64,000 nt of DNA from Burkholderia pyrrocinia (GCF_022809715.1 NZ_CP094461.1:930001-994000); one strand, 5' to 3'; positions 18,171 through 27,655 are shown, counted from the stretch's first letter. Numbers and translations are program-made. The notes: a model not told the origin generated them from the letters alone.

Positions 18171-18226
18171 ATATCGATATGAAAAGCAATTGGATCGCCC
18201 AACTTGTATTAATACGTATTATGACA
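18171..18226. promoter_or_regulatory. Palindromic operator(s) for the GntR-family regulator
   Basis: The divergent region holds a 12-bp perfect palindrome TAATACGTATTA (18210-18221). Outer TGT and ACA halves extend it to a 22-bp dyad (18205-18226), matching the shape of GntR/HutC-family operators. A second perfect palindrome ATATCGATAT lies at 18171-18180, closer to the regulator start. Both are between the regulator and the GTG start of the transporter at 18282. Binding is inferred from position and symmetry. Confidence 0.65.
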
Positions 18227-18281
18227 TCTCGACAGACATCCGGTCCGCCACTGCAGGGCCTGACGCACGGGGAGCATACCA

Positions 18282-19844
18282 GTGACCGACAACGCAATCG
18301 GCACGCCGCCGCTCGATGGCACGCGTGCAGGCTGGCCGCCACCGGCCGAACCAGCGGCACACGCGCCGGCCGATCCGCACGCGGCTGCGCACGGACGCGC
18401 TACGCAATGGCGGGCACGGATCGGCTTCGGCGCCGCATGGCTGGCATTCTTCGCGATCGCGTGGTGGCTGCCCGCGCCCGCGCATCTGTCCGCGGAAGGC
18501 ACCGCGACGCTCGCCGTCGTCGCGTGGGTCGCGATCGTATGGATCACCGATGCGATTCCCGTCGGCGTGAGCGGCATCCTGCTGCCGATGCTGCTCGTGC
18601 TGTCGCACGCGAGCCCGTCGTTTCCGAAGGCGGCCAGCGGCTTCGCCGCGCCCGTCGTGTTCCTGTGCCTCGCCGCGTTCCTGTTCTCCGCGATCATGCA
18701 GGCGTGCGGGCTCGACCGGCGCATCGCGCTGCTGCTGCTCGACCGCCTGAAGGTGCGCACCGCCAACGGCGTGATCTGGGCGATGTTCGCGGTGAACTGC
18801 GTGATGGCGCTCGTCGTGCCCGCCGCGAACGCGCGCGCGGCCACGCTGCTGCCCGTCACGAACGGCATCGTCCGGCTGTTCGGCGAATCGCCGCGCGAGC
18901 GCGCCGCCAGAAAGGCGATCGTGATCCAGACGCTCGTGTACGGCGCGATGATCAGCGGCATGTGCATCCTGACGGCTCACCTGCCGAACATGGTCGTGTC
19001 CGGGCTGCTCGAGAAACAGCTCGGCATCCGGATCTCGTATCTCACGTGGCTGAAGCTGCAGTGGCCGTACCTCGGGATGTTCGCGATCACGCAGGGCTGG
19101 GTGCAGTTCTATTTCCGCTCGCGCGCCATCGCGATTCCCGGTGGCCGCGGCGCGATCGCGGCGATGCGCCGCGCGCAGGCGCCTGCGACACGCAACGACT
19201 GGACCGTGCTCGCGTTGTTTTCGGCCGTCGCCGTGTTGTGGGCGACCGAGCCGCTCCATCACCTTCCGTCGGAGATCGTCGCGCTGATCGCGCTCGCGCT
19301 GCTGTTCGCACCCGGCGTGCTGCGCTTCGGCTGGGCCGAAGTCGAGCAGCGCACGATCTGGGGCACGCTGTTCCTGCTGGCCGGTGCGCTGTCGATGTCG
19401 GCGGCGATCAGCGCGTCGGGCCTCGCGAGCTGGGCCGCCGATCACATCTATGTCGCCGCGCGCGGGCACGGCTGGTGGCTCACGATCGCGATCGTGATGC
19501 TCGGCACGCACGTGATCCGCATCGGCATGTTGTCCAACGTCGCGGCCGTCACGATGATCGCGCCGATCGCACTCGCGCTGGCACCGCGCCTCGGGCTGCA
19601 TCCGGTCGCGTTCACGATGCTCGTCAGCGACACCGACAGCTTCGCGTACCTGCTGCCGACGCAGATCACCGCCGGCGTCATCGCATACAGCAGCGGCGCA
19701 TTCTCGACGGCCGACTACGCGAAGGTCGGCGTGGTGTCGGTGCTGATCGCGATCGTCTATGGCCTCTGCGTGATCGCGCCGTGGTACGCGTACATGGGTG
19801 TCCCGGTCTGGGACGCGAGCGCGCCCTGGCCGTTCGCGCATTGA
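18282..19844 (+). CDS. DASS/SLC13-type anion transporter
   Basis: Inner-membrane protein of 520 residues with a hydrophilic N-terminus of about 45 residues and roughly 11-12 hydrophobic spans, of the divalent-anion:sodium symporter (CitT/SLC13) group. The paired conserved regions are ALVVPAANARAATLLPVTNG in the first half and SDTDSFAYLLPTQITAG in the second, in place of the usual SNT-type motifs. The start is a GTG at 18282, supported by GGGGAG seven bases upstream. Relatives import di- or tricarboxylates, sulfonates or sulfate. The gene is followed 38 bp later by a large hydrolase and is likely regulated by the divergent GntR protein. Confidence 0.88.
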   Translation: MTDNAIGTPPLDGTRAGWPPPAEPAAHAPADPHAAAHGRATQWRARIGFGAAWLAFFAIAWWLPAPAHLSAEGTATLAVVAWVAIVWITDAIPVGVSGILLPMLLVLSHASPSFPKAASGFAAPVVFLCLAAFLFSAIMQACGLDRRIALLLLDRLKVRTANGVIWAMFAVNCVMALVVPAANARAATLLPVTNGIVRLFGESPRERAARKAIVIQTLVYGAMISGMCILTAHLPNMVVSGLLEKQLGIRISYLTWLKLQWPYLGMFAITQGWVQFYFRSRAIAIPGGRGAIAAMRRAQAPATRNDWTVLALFSAVAVLWATEPLHHLPSEIVALIALALLFAPGVLRFGWAEVEQRTIWGTLFLLAGALSMSAAISASGLASWAADHIYVAARGHGWWLTIAIVMLGTHVIRIGMLSNVAAVTMIAPIALALAPRLGLHPVAFTMLVSDTDSFAYLLPTQITAGVIAYSSGAFSTADYAKVGVVSVLIAIVYGLCVIAPWYAYMGVPVWDASAPWPFAH

Positions 19845-19882
19845 AGCACGCCGCTTTCCATCGACATCATTTTGCATTCCAG

Positions 19883-22309
19883 ATGAACGAATCCAAAGAC
19901 GTCCTCGATACCGTTGATGCCCGCGCCGCCGCGCTGCGCGACCGCCTCGGCCCGCACGTAGCACCCGCAGGCCTGTACGAACGCCACAAGCGCCTGCCGT
20001 TCGCCGGGCGCGTGCAATGCAATGTCGCACGCGTCGAAGCCGGCGAATGGAGCGAGATCGTGCTCGATTACGAGGTCGGCTCGTCCGGCATCGCCGACGG
20101 CGGCTGGCTGAAGGCCACCTTCAAGTTCTATTCGGACTGGGCGCTGTTCCAGACGAGCGATCCGAGCGCGGCCAATTACATCAGCGCCGAATACCACGCC
20201 GCGCCGCTCGTGCCCGGCCAGAGCCCGGCCACGGTGCAGGCGCTGAACGTGCGCTTCGACCAGAAGGGACACGAGCGGCCGTTCCAGAAAGCCGTGATCG
20301 TCGATGTCGTCGACGGCTACGTCAATGCGGGCGACCGGATCGTGATCCGCCTCGGCGACCGCCGCCGCGGCCCCGGCACGCGCGTGCAGACCTTCGCCGA
20401 GGACAACTTCCGCTTCCGGCTCTACGTCGATCCGCTCGGCACGTCGCGCTTCGTCGCGGTGCCCGGCGACGTATCGATCGACATCCGCGCCGGCGCGCCG
20501 GCCGATGTGCTGCTGAACGGCCCGCGCTTCGTGCAGCCGGGCACGCGCGCGCCATTCCGGCTGTCGCTGCAGGACCGCTGGGGCAATGCGTGCCGCGACG
20601 TCGGCGGCGCGGTACGCGTGACCGCGTACGACGCGCGCGGCGAAGCCGTCTACCGGTGCGAGCACGCGCTGCCCGACGCGGGGTTCGCGAGCGGCGCGCT
20701 CGACGACCTGCCGACCGATGCCGGCACGCTGCGGATCGTGGCCGACATGCCCGCGCGGCCCGACGTACGCGCGGCCGAAGCGTGGCTCACGGTCGACGCG
20801 TCGCTGCCCGCGCCGCGCGCGCTGTATGCGGACCTGCACGTCCATGCGCACGACACGGTCGGCACCAACAGCCCCGAATACAACGCGCGTTATGCGCGCG
20901 ACATCGGCGGCATCGACGTGCTCGGCTACACGGCGAACGATTTCCAGATCACCGACGAGAACTGGCAGCTCGGCGTCGATGCGGTCGAGCGCTTCAACGA
21001 GCCCGGCCGCTTCGTCGTCTATCCGGTGCAGGAATGGTGCGGCAGCTCGACCGCGGGCGGCGACCACAACGTCGTGTTCCTCGGCAACGCGCGGCCGGAT
21101 TTCCCGTACAACGCGCGCGGCGAACACAACCGCACGCTCGTCTGGAACGAGGACATGAAAGGCCATGCGGTCGAACTCGGCCGCTGGCCCGTCGAGGAGC
21201 TGTGGGACGCTTATGCGGACGATGCCGCGCAGCATCTGGTGATGCCGCATGTCGGCGGCCGCCGCTACATCCCCGACTGGCACCATCCGGAGCTCGAGCG
21301 GCTCGTCGAGATCGCGTCCTCATGGGGGCATTTCGGCTGGCTGTACCAGGACGTGATCGCGCGCGGCTACCGGCTTGGCGTAGCGGCCAGCGGCGACGAG
21401 CATCGCGGCCGGCCGGGCGGCGGCGCGCCCGGCGTGCAGGTGTTCGGCGTGCACGGCGGGTTGACCGGCGTGCTCGCGCCCGCGCTCGACCGGAAAAGCG
21501 TCGGCGCAGCGCTGCGCGCGCGCCGCACGTGGGCGACCACCGGCGAGCACAGCGCGCTGCTCGTGCGCTGCGGCGAGCATTGGCAAGGCGACGCGTTTAC
21601 GCACCGCGGGCCCGCGCGGCTCGACTACCGGCTGCTCGGCCAGTCGGGCTGGGAATACGTGGCCGCCTACGATCACGACGGCCTGCTGTGGGAGCGCGAC
21701 CTGCATGCCGAACTCGGTTACGCCGAGCGCCTGATTCGTGTCCGCTGGGGCGGCGCGCGCATTCGCGATCGCTACCGCTGGGCCGCATGGCGCGGCCGGA
21801 TCCGCATCGTCAACGGCACGATCCATCGGTTCGGATCGAACGGGTTCGAGCATGTCGAGGAGTCGGCATGGCGCACCGGCGCGACCGACGTCGAGTTCCG
21901 CAGCGACACCTACGGCGATGCCGACAGTATCGAACTCGACGTCGGCAATCTCGCCGCCGCGACGATCGTGGTCGAAGGCACGATCGACGGCTTCGCCAAG
22001 GTCGACGATCCGCTGCAGCGCAATCCGTTCGTGCATGCGCCCGCGTTCCGTTTCGAAATCAGCGGCGCGGAACTGCTCGCGCGCGGCGCGGCAACGCATG
22101 CGCTCGGCGGCACCGAGCTGTTCGTCGCGGTCGAGCGGCTGACCGACCGGCCGCTGCCCGTCGATCTCGCGGGCAGCATCGACGTGGCGCCCGGCAATGC
22201 GCCGTTCGGATGCCGTCCCGTGTATTTCTTCGGACGGCAGCGCAACGACAGCAAGGCGTGGTCGTCGGCGCAGTTCATCACGTTCGACCAGGAAGCTCCA
22301 GCAAAATGA
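19883..22309 (+). CDS. Large PHP-superfamily-like metal hydrolase of unknown substrate
   Basis: An 808-residue protein from ATG 19883; the frame is open far upstream but only as a shadow of the transporter. The N-terminal 300 residues are beta-rich with no signal peptide. At about residue 314 begins a PHP-like catalytic module: ALYADLHVHAHDTVGTNSPE supplies the metal-binding DxHxH, followed by GGIDVLGYTANDFQ. Further candidate metal ligands are HNVVFLGN, MPHVGGRRYIPDWHHPELE and ASGDEHRGRPGG. The C-terminal third is again beta-rich. The closest family I can name is the DUF3604/PHP-like group. Co-transcription with a DASS anion transporter suggests a cytoplasmic hydrolase of an imported organic anion ester. 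The exact reaction is unknown. Confidence 0.75.
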   Translation: MNESKDVLDTVDARAAALRDRLGPHVAPAGLYERHKRLPFAGRVQCNVARVEAGEWSEIVLDYEVGSSGIADGGWLKATFKFYSDWALFQTSDPSAANYISAEYHAAPLVPGQSPATVQALNVRFDQKGHERPFQKAVIVDVVDGYVNAGDRIVIRLGDRRRGPGTRVQTFAEDNFRFRLYVDPLGTSRFVAVPGDVSIDIRAGAPADVLLNGPRFVQPGTRAPFRLSLQDRWGNACRDVGGAVRVTAYDARGEAVYRCEHALPDAGFASGALDDLPTDAGTLRIVADMPARPDVRAAEAWLTVDASLPAPRALYADLHVHAHDTVGTNSPEYNARYARDIGGIDVLGYTANDFQITDENWQLGVDAVERFNEPGRFVVYPVQEWCGSSTAGGDHNVVFLGNARPDFPYNARGEHNRTLVWNEDMKGHAVELGRWPVEELWDAYADDAAQHLVMPHVGGRRYIPDWHHPELERLVEIASSWGHFGWLYQDVIARGYRLGVAASGDEHRGRPGGGAPGVQVFGVHGGLTGVLAPALDRKSVGAALRARRTWATTGEHSALLVRCGEHWQGDAFTHRGPARLDYRLLGQSGWEYVAAYDHDGLLWERDLHAELGYAERLIRVRWGGARIRDRYRWAAWRGRIRIVNGTIHRFGSNGFEHVEESAWRTGATDVEFRSDTYGDADSIELDVGNLAAATIVVEGTIDGFAKVDDPLQRNPFVHAPAFRFEISGAELLARGAATHALGGTELFVAVERLTDRPLPVDLAGSIDVAPGNAPFGCRPVYFFGRQRNDSKAWSSAQFITFDQEAPAK

Positions 22310-22314
22310 TTTGA

Positions 22315-22351
22315 GGGGGCGGTTAACCAGCCGCATGCGCTGCTAGCCCCC
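22315..22351. terminator. Possible weak hairpin between convergent genes
   Basis: GGGGGC (22315-22320) and GCCCCC (22346-22351) can pair across a 25-base loop containing GGTTAACC. The hairpin sits between the end of the PHP-like gene and the convergent HD-domain gene. The T-tract is poor, so termination is uncertain. Confidence 0.35.
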
Positions 22352-22379
22352 TTCGTTGGTTCGCCGCAGCTTGTCCTGG

Positions 22380-22994
22380 CTATTCCGGACTCGGCAAGCC
22401 CAGCCGCCAGCTCAAATTTCTGCGCGCTCGCGTCTCGCAGCGTGTGTAGAAGAAATCCGTCAGATAGATGCGCGGGCGTGCGAGCAGCCCGCGAAGAATC
22501 GTCCGTTCATGAAGGTCGTAAGCCCGGTCGTCAAGATCGGGGCGCTCTGCCCGCAGGCGCCGACCGTCTTCACGAAACCGGCTGCGAGAAGCGCCGAGCA
22601 CTGCCAGGTCGATGTCGCACACGAAACGGGTATCCAGTTCTGCGGCAAGCCCCAAGTGGGTCGTCGCGAGAATCATCGCGCAGATACGGTCGCACGCGCG
22701 GATTCGCTCCCCTGCCTGGCGTCTGAACCAGTCCGCGCTACGCGGCTCGTTATCTTGTGCGCCCGGAACGAAAATCACGTCATGGAACCAGAGCGCGAGC
22801 TCGACGGCGTCCGGTTCGGGAATCGAGTCGCGCGCCAGGTCGAGATGACGCAAACATCGTCGTACATGCGTGAGCGTATGGTAATGGCGCGCCGGCTCCA
22901 TATAGCATCGCGCCAGCATGCGATAGACATCCTCGGCATGGGTCCCGCCGCTGCACGACCACAACGCGACGAACCGCGCCCGCGTCCGGTTCAC
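22380..22994 (-). CDS. HD-domain metal-dependent phosphohydrolase-like protein
   Basis: A 204-residue cytoplasmic protein of the small predicted HD-superfamily phosphohydrolase group (COG4339-like). Metal-ligand candidates are ARHYHTLTHVRRCL near residue 36 and the HD pair in ALWFHDVIF; the N-terminal aromatic/YHxxxH arrangement is typical. The start is a GTG at 22994 with a strong AAGGAG six bases upstream. Physiological substrate is unknown. The gene stands alone between a convergent hydrolase and a co-oriented lipase gene. Confidence 0.82.
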   Translation of the reverse strand: MNRTRARFVALWSCSGGTHAEDVYRMLARCYMEPARHYHTLTHVRRCLRHLDLARDSIPEPDAVELALWFHDVIFVPGAQDNEPRSADWFRRQAGERIRACDRICAMILATTHLGLAAELDTRFVCDIDLAVLGASRSRFREDGRRLRAERPDLDDRAYDLHERTILRGLLARPRIYLTDFFYTRCETRARRNLSWRLGLPSPE

Positions 22995-23057
22995 GTTCGC
23001 TCCTTGGCCCGGGACGGCTGCGCATGATCGCCCGGTACCGACATTAGCGCGATGCGC

Positions 23058-24107
23058 TCAGAGAAATTCACTGCGGATGTCGATACTCGACCGCTGTCCG
23101 ATGTTTCCGTAGTGATGCGCGAGCCACGTATCCGCTTCGCGTCGCCCGTAGTCATGCAGTTCGCTGAGAAATCCCCAATCCGCGTTGTACTTGCTCGATA
23201 CGCTCAACGTGCACAGAGCGTCGTCGGCGCGAATGGAATGGATCAGCATTTCCTTCATCTCGCCGCGTTTTATCGTGCCTTGCCGAATCAGGTCGGTGAC
23301 GAACGAGATGGCTCGCATCTCGCGCATCAGCGACGAGTTGAAACTGATCTCGCTGATACGGTTGAGAATTTCCGCAGCCGTGATCGGCACGCCGCGGCGC
23401 ACGAGCGGATTGATGTGCACGATCACGACGTCGCGCGTCGCGCAATTGTAGATGAGAGGATAGATGGCCGGATTACCCATGTAACCGCCATCCCAGTAGT
23501 ACTCGCCATCGATCGTGACCGCCTGGAACAGTGTCGGCACGCATGCCGACGCAAGTACCGCGTCTGCACTGACATCCTGTCCCGTGAAGATGCGTATTTT
23601 CCCCGTCTCGACATTGGTTGCGCACAGGTACAGCCGGATCGGACAGTGCTTGCGCAGCGCGTCGAAATCGACCTGGCTTTCGAGCACTTCGCGCAGCGGG
23701 TTCAGGTTGTTCGGATTGAACTGATAGGGCGAAAAAACGCGCAGCATCATGTCGGCGAATGCATACAGCGGCGAATGATCGAGCCCGAAGCTGTGCGTGC
23801 CCTTCAGCCAGGGCACCCAACGCAGCGGGTTGTAGCGTTCCGCCGATTGCGCGACTGCCCGCCAGAAGTCGTGCAGGGCCTGGCGCGCACCGTCTTCGCC
23901 GCCTTTTTGCAGCCCGTATGCGAGTACAGCCGCGTTCATCGCGCCGGCGCTGGTTGCACTGACGCCCTCTATTTCTAGCCTGCTGTCTTCGAGCAGACTG
24001 TCAAGCACACCCCAGGTAAAGGCGCCGTGCATCCCGCCTCCCTGCAAGGCCAGCGCGATCTGTTTGCGCGGTCCATCATTGCGGCGTCTTGCGTGCGTGG
24101 TTGTCAT
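23058..24107 (-). CDS. Patatin-like phospholipase
   Basis: A 349-residue patatin-family acyl hydrolase. The oxyanion-hole motif GGGMHGAFTWG lies at about residue 23. The nucleophile elbow reads ATSAGAMNA around Ser53, where the first glycine of GxSxG is alanine. The catalytic aspartate is in WDGGYMGNPA. There is no signal peptide, so it acts in the cytoplasm or at the inner membrane unless exported by another route. It lies 92 bp downstream of the cyclase/AAA/TPR gene on the same strand and could be cotranscribed. Lipid substrate unknown. Confidence 0.9.
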   Translation of the reverse strand: MTTTHARRRNDGPRKQIALALQGGGMHGAFTWGVLDSLLEDSRLEIEGVSATSAGAMNAAVLAYGLQKGGEDGARQALHDFWRAVAQSAERYNPLRWVPWLKGTHSFGLDHSPLYAFADMMLRVFSPYQFNPNNLNPLREVLESQVDFDALRKHCPIRLYLCATNVETGKIRIFTGQDVSADAVLASACVPTLFQAVTIDGEYYWDGGYMGNPAIYPLIYNCATRDVVIVHINPLVRRGVPITAAEILNRISEISFNSSLMREMRAISFVTDLIRQGTIKRGEMKEMLIHSIRADDALCTLSVSSKYNADWGFLSELHDYGRREADTWLAHHYGNIGQRSSIDIRSEFL

Positions 24108-24199
24108 GCCCGTCTCCCCAGCTCTCCGTCATGCGGAGCAGCGGCAGGTAATGGACGATATGTCGTCATGCGATACGTCGTCGTGCGCCGCAGGTCCAT

Positions 24200-27100
24200 T
24201 CATCCTGCGCGCGCGTCCAAAGCATCCAGCAGCGCTTTCGCCTCTCGCAGGTCGCTCGTGTCGAATCCTTCCGTGAAGCAGCTGTACGCCTCGGACAGCG
24301 CCCGCCTTGCCTCCACGGTCTTCCCCTGCCGTTGCAACAGCCTCGCAAGGTCCGACGCCGCGCGCAATTCCAGCGCCCTGGCACCCTGCCGGCGCGCTCG
24401 CGCGATCGCTCGGTGAAAACAGTCCAGGGCTTCGTTATCGCGTGCAGGTGCAGTGCCGTCCTTGATCGCCTCTCCAGCCAGATAGATTCCCGTGAGCCGG
24501 CAGAGCTCGGCTTCGTAGCAATGCTCGCCGGATTTCTCGACGATCGCCATTGCCTCTTCCAGCGTGTCTCGTGCTGCCCTCTTGTCGCCCGCACGCCAGT
24601 AACTGTCGGCGAGCAACGCGAGGGAATATGGCCGCAGGTCTGCGCCGCCGGCTGCCCGCTGCGCGTCGAGGCCCAGCCGCATCTGCGCGATTCCGTCGTG
24701 GATGTTTCCTTGCTCGCTCGTCACCCAGCCGCGCAGAAGCGTCCCCCACGCGAGCCAGTAAGGCAATCCGTGCTCGGTCGATACCGCAATGACCGCATCG
24801 GCACGCTCGCCGGCAAGCACCGGCTCCCTCCGCAGTTGATGCAAGTGGGCTGCGTAGGTAAGGCTGAACGCCAGAGACGGCCCATAAGCAAGGCCCTGCG
24901 CGAGCGTGAGTGCTTCAGCGCTGCGTTTGAGCGCTTGTTCCGGATAGCCCTGAAACCACAAAGTCAATACGAGGTAATTGAGCGCCCGAATACCAGGATC
25001 CACCCCGTGCGCGAAGACGTGTGCCTGATGCTGCTTCGGATCGTAGATCGCACAGGCCTGTTCCAGGTTTGCGCGAGCAGCGCCGAAATCGCCCTGCAGG
25101 AAAAAGCACACGCCCAGCGCACCATATGCCTCCACGAGCAAGCCCGGATCATTCGCATCCCTGGCAATACCGAGCATCTGGTTGCTCAGATCGGTCGCGA
25201 TTGCATACTCGCCGCGCACCACATGGTGTATCCGCAAGCCCAACTGCGTCGCAAAGCGTTGCGATGCGTCGCCGGTCCGCTCGCATAACTCGAGCGCGCG
25301 CCTGTATGTCACGCCCACCTCGGTCGCGCCATACCCACGGACGTCCATCAAGACCGGCCCGAGGGAAAGCAGCAGCGTCAGTTCCCAATGCGCATGCATC
25401 GGCGTATCCGGCAAACGCTCGAGCAGCGCAAGCGCCGCTCCGAGGTGATTCATTGCATCGAGGTGGGCGGCATGACGAAGCGCCTGCTGCGCTGCCCGAT
25501 GCAGATATTCGACGGCCTTGGGAATGTTTCCGCTCTGACTGTAGTGGTGCGCAAGTTCGCTGCAGTAATCGGCGATGCGCGTCGGGAACAGCACCTCGAT
25601 CGCCTGCGCAGTGCGCTCGTGCAATGTGGTACGCCGCTCCGTGAGCAACGAGCGCCCGGCCACTTCCTGAGTCAGCGCGTGTTTGAATGAATAATTGACC
25701 TCGGGAAAGGCGGGTCGCTCGTAGATGAACTCCGCGGCTTCCAGATGAGCGAGCAGACGACGCAGTTCATCGTCCCGCGCCGGCGCTTCGCTGCAAATTC
25801 GCCGGATCAGGCTGAACGGAAACTCGTGGCCGATGACGGCGAGCGCCTGTAGCAGTTCCTTTTCCTCGATGGGCAGCCGATCGATCCGGGCAGCCAGCAC
25901 GCCCTGCACGGTGGTGGGAATGTGCAGCGTCGCCGGGGTCTCCACGATGCGGTAATGCCCGGCATCGCCGAGCAGCGATTTCTCTTCGACAAGCGTCTGG
26001 ACCACTTCCTCCATGAAAAACGGGTTGCCCTCCGTCTTCTCCAGAATCAGCTGCTTGAGAGGCACGAGTGTGCGATCTTCGCCGAGCAGCGCCGTAAGCA
26101 GTCCTTGAGCATCGGATGGACCAAGCGGTTCGAGACGGATTTTGCTGCAATGACCCGCGCGGTCCCACGCGGGCTGATACTCGGGCCTGTAGTTCACCAA
26201 CAGGAGTATTCGCTCGTCCGGCACGTGGTCGACCAGGTAGGTGAGGAAGGCTTCCGTCTCACGGTCCAGCCATTGCAGATCCTCGAACAGCAAATGGACC
26301 GGCTGATTCCGGCTCTCTCGCGCGAGAAGATTCCTGATCGCGTCGAACGTACGGTCGCGCCGGATCTGCGGATCCATCTCGACCAGTATCGTCCCGCCCT
26401 CGCCGATTCCAAGCAGATAGAGGATGTAGGGCACGAGGTCCTCGAAACTGCGCTCGAGCGTGAGCGCCTTGCCGATGACCTTTTCCCGGCAGCGCCGCTC
26501 GTCGTCCTGCGTCGTGATCTGGAAATAGTTCTTCAGGAGTTCGATGAGCGGCAAATTGGGAAACGCCTTGCCGTGCGAGACCGAAAACGTTTCCAGCACC
26601 AGCGCGCCACGCCGTGAACGCTCCTTGAACTCGTGAAAAAGGCGAGACTTTCCGACGCCCGCTTCCCCCACCACGCCGACCACGCGCCCATGCCCGCCCC
26701 TCATTGCCTCCAGCGCCCGGTTCAGATGGCCCATTTCCGTTTCACGGCCGACGAAACGCGCTAGACCGCGATGCGCCGACAGCTGCAGGCGCGTTCGCAA
26801 CGCTCCCAGGCCAAGCACTTCGTATACGCACAGCGGCGCGGGAATTCCCTTGAGTTGCGTTGCCCCCAGCGCGTTGAACTCGAAATAGCCTTCGGCCAGC
26901 TTATGGGTGGACTCGCTGACGAGAATCGACGTGGGCGTGGCAATTCCCTCGATCCGCGACGCGATGTGGATCGTATGCCCGAGCGGATCGTATTCGGTAT
27001 GCAAGTCGTCGGTGCGGATGGAACGGACGACGACCTCGCCCGTATGAACGCCAACGCGAATTTGCAGAGGAATGCCTTCCTGCAGACGAATGCGGTCGCC

Positions 27101-27655
27101 GTGCTGCCGCATCGCCTGCTGCATGCGCAATGCCGCGAAAAGCGCTCGCTGCGCATGATCTTCGTGGGCGATCGGTGCGCCGAACAGCGCGAGGATGCCA
27201 TCGCCGAGCGATTTCGCTACGTACCCTTCGTAGTAGTGGACCGCTTCCATCATCAGCTTGACCACGGGCACGATCAAGCGATGCGCCACTTCGGGATCGA
27301 GATCGTGGATCAACGCGGTCGACCCGGCCATGTCGGCAAACAGCGCGGTAACGGTCTTGCGCTCGCCGGCGGGCTCGCCGCGCGCTTCCATGGCCGCGTG
27401 TTCGGCACGGATCCGCTCGGCAAGATGATCGGGCGTGTAATGAATGGGGGTTGGCGGCGGCTCCCGATCCGATGGTCGAGAAAACGACGGCGCGGCGGCG
27501 GGTGTAGCCAGCGACGCCCCGCAATTGCTGCAGAAGCGGGCTGCCGGCTCGGCCTCATGTCCGCATTGCGGACAAGTGCGGGGCAGCACGGCCTGACACT
27601 CCTGGCAGACCCTCGCACCGGGAGGATTCTCGGATCCGCATGTTGTGCAGCGCAT
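24200..27655 (-). CDS. Zinc-ribbon, class III cyclase, AAA ATPase and TPR signalling protein
   Basis: A 1151-residue cytoplasmic protein. Residues 3-45 hold two zinc ribbons (CTTC, CQEC, CPQC, CSNC). Residues about 100-280 are an adenylate/guanylate cyclase domain with metal aspartates in FADMAGST (Asp108) and SLGDG (Asp152). The expected transition-state asparagine is replaced by histidine (GHTIHIASR, His230), with Arg234 kept. A STAND-like ATPase follows, with Walker A GEAGVGKS at 330-337 and Walker B HLLFEDLQWLD. The C-terminal 450 residues are TPR-like helices. Cyclase activity is uncertain. The architecture is that of multi-domain signal sensors common in high-G+C proteobacteria; ligand and output are unknown. 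Confidence 0.9.
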   Translation of the reverse strand: MRCTTCGSENPPGARVCQECQAVLPRTCPQCGHEAEPAARFCSNCGASLATPAAAPSFSRPSDREPPPTPIHYTPDHLAERIRAEHAAMEARGEPAGERKTVTALFADMAGSTALIHDLDPEVAHRLIVPVVKLMMEAVHYYEGYVAKSLGDGILALFGAPIAHEDHAQRALFAALRMQQAMRQHGDRIRLQEGIPLQIRVGVHTGEVVVRSIRTDDLHTEYDPLGHTIHIASRIEGIATPTSILVSESTHKLAEGYFEFNALGATQLKGIPAPLCVYEVLGLGALRTRLQLSAHRGLARFVGRETEMGHLNRALEAMRGGHGRVVGVVGEAGVGKSRLFHEFKERSRRGALVLETFSVSHGKAFPNLPLIELLKNYFQITTQDDERRCREKVIGKALTLERSFEDLVPYILYLLGIGEGGTILVEMDPQIRRDRTFDAIRNLLARESRNQPVHLLFEDLQWLDRETEAFLTYLVDHVPDERILLLVNYRPEYQPAWDRAGHCSKIRLEPLGPSDAQGLLTALLGEDRTLVPLKQLILEKTEGNPFFMEEVVQTLVEEKSLLGDAGHYRIVETPATLHIPTTVQGVLAARIDRLPIEEKELLQALAVIGHEFPFSLIRRICSEAPARDDELRRLLAHLEAAEFIYERPAFPEVNYSFKHALTQEVAGRSLLTERRTTLHERTAQAIEVLFPTRIADYCSELAHHYSQSGNIPKAVEYLHRAAQQALRHAAHLDAMNHLGAALALLERLPDTPMHAHWELTLLLSLGPVLMDVRGYGATEVGVTYRRALELCERTGDASQRFATQLGLRIHHVVRGEYAIATDLSNQMLGIARDANDPGLLVEAYGALGVCFFLQGDFGAARANLEQACAIYDPKQHQAHVFAHGVDPGIRALNYLVLTLWFQGYPEQALKRSAEALTLAQGLAYGPSLAFSLTYAAHLHQLRREPVLAGERADAVIAVSTEHGLPYWLAWGTLLRGWVTSEQGNIHDGIAQMRLGLDAQRAAGGADLRPYSLALLADSYWRAGDKRAARDTLEEAMAIVEKSGEHCYEAELCRLTGIYLAGEAIKDGTAPARDNEALDCFHRAIARARRQGARALELRAASDLARLLQRQGKTVEARRALSEAYSCFTEGFDTSDLREAKALLDALDARAG

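Noticed and set aside
18179..19882. A 1376-codon open frame joining the transporter region to the PHP-like gene
   Set aside because: The first 568 codons are an arginine/alanine-rich shadow of the DASS transporter. Domain content begins only at the ATG at 19883.
22315..22379. tRNA or small RNA between the PHP-like and HD genes
   Set aside because: The fold is a simple hairpin with a large loop; no cloverleaf or conserved tRNA bases.
24200..27655. CBASS-type cyclic-nucleotide synthase
   Set aside because: The nucleotide-handling domain is a class III adenylate cyclase type with FADMAGST and LGDG motifs, not a CD-NTase.
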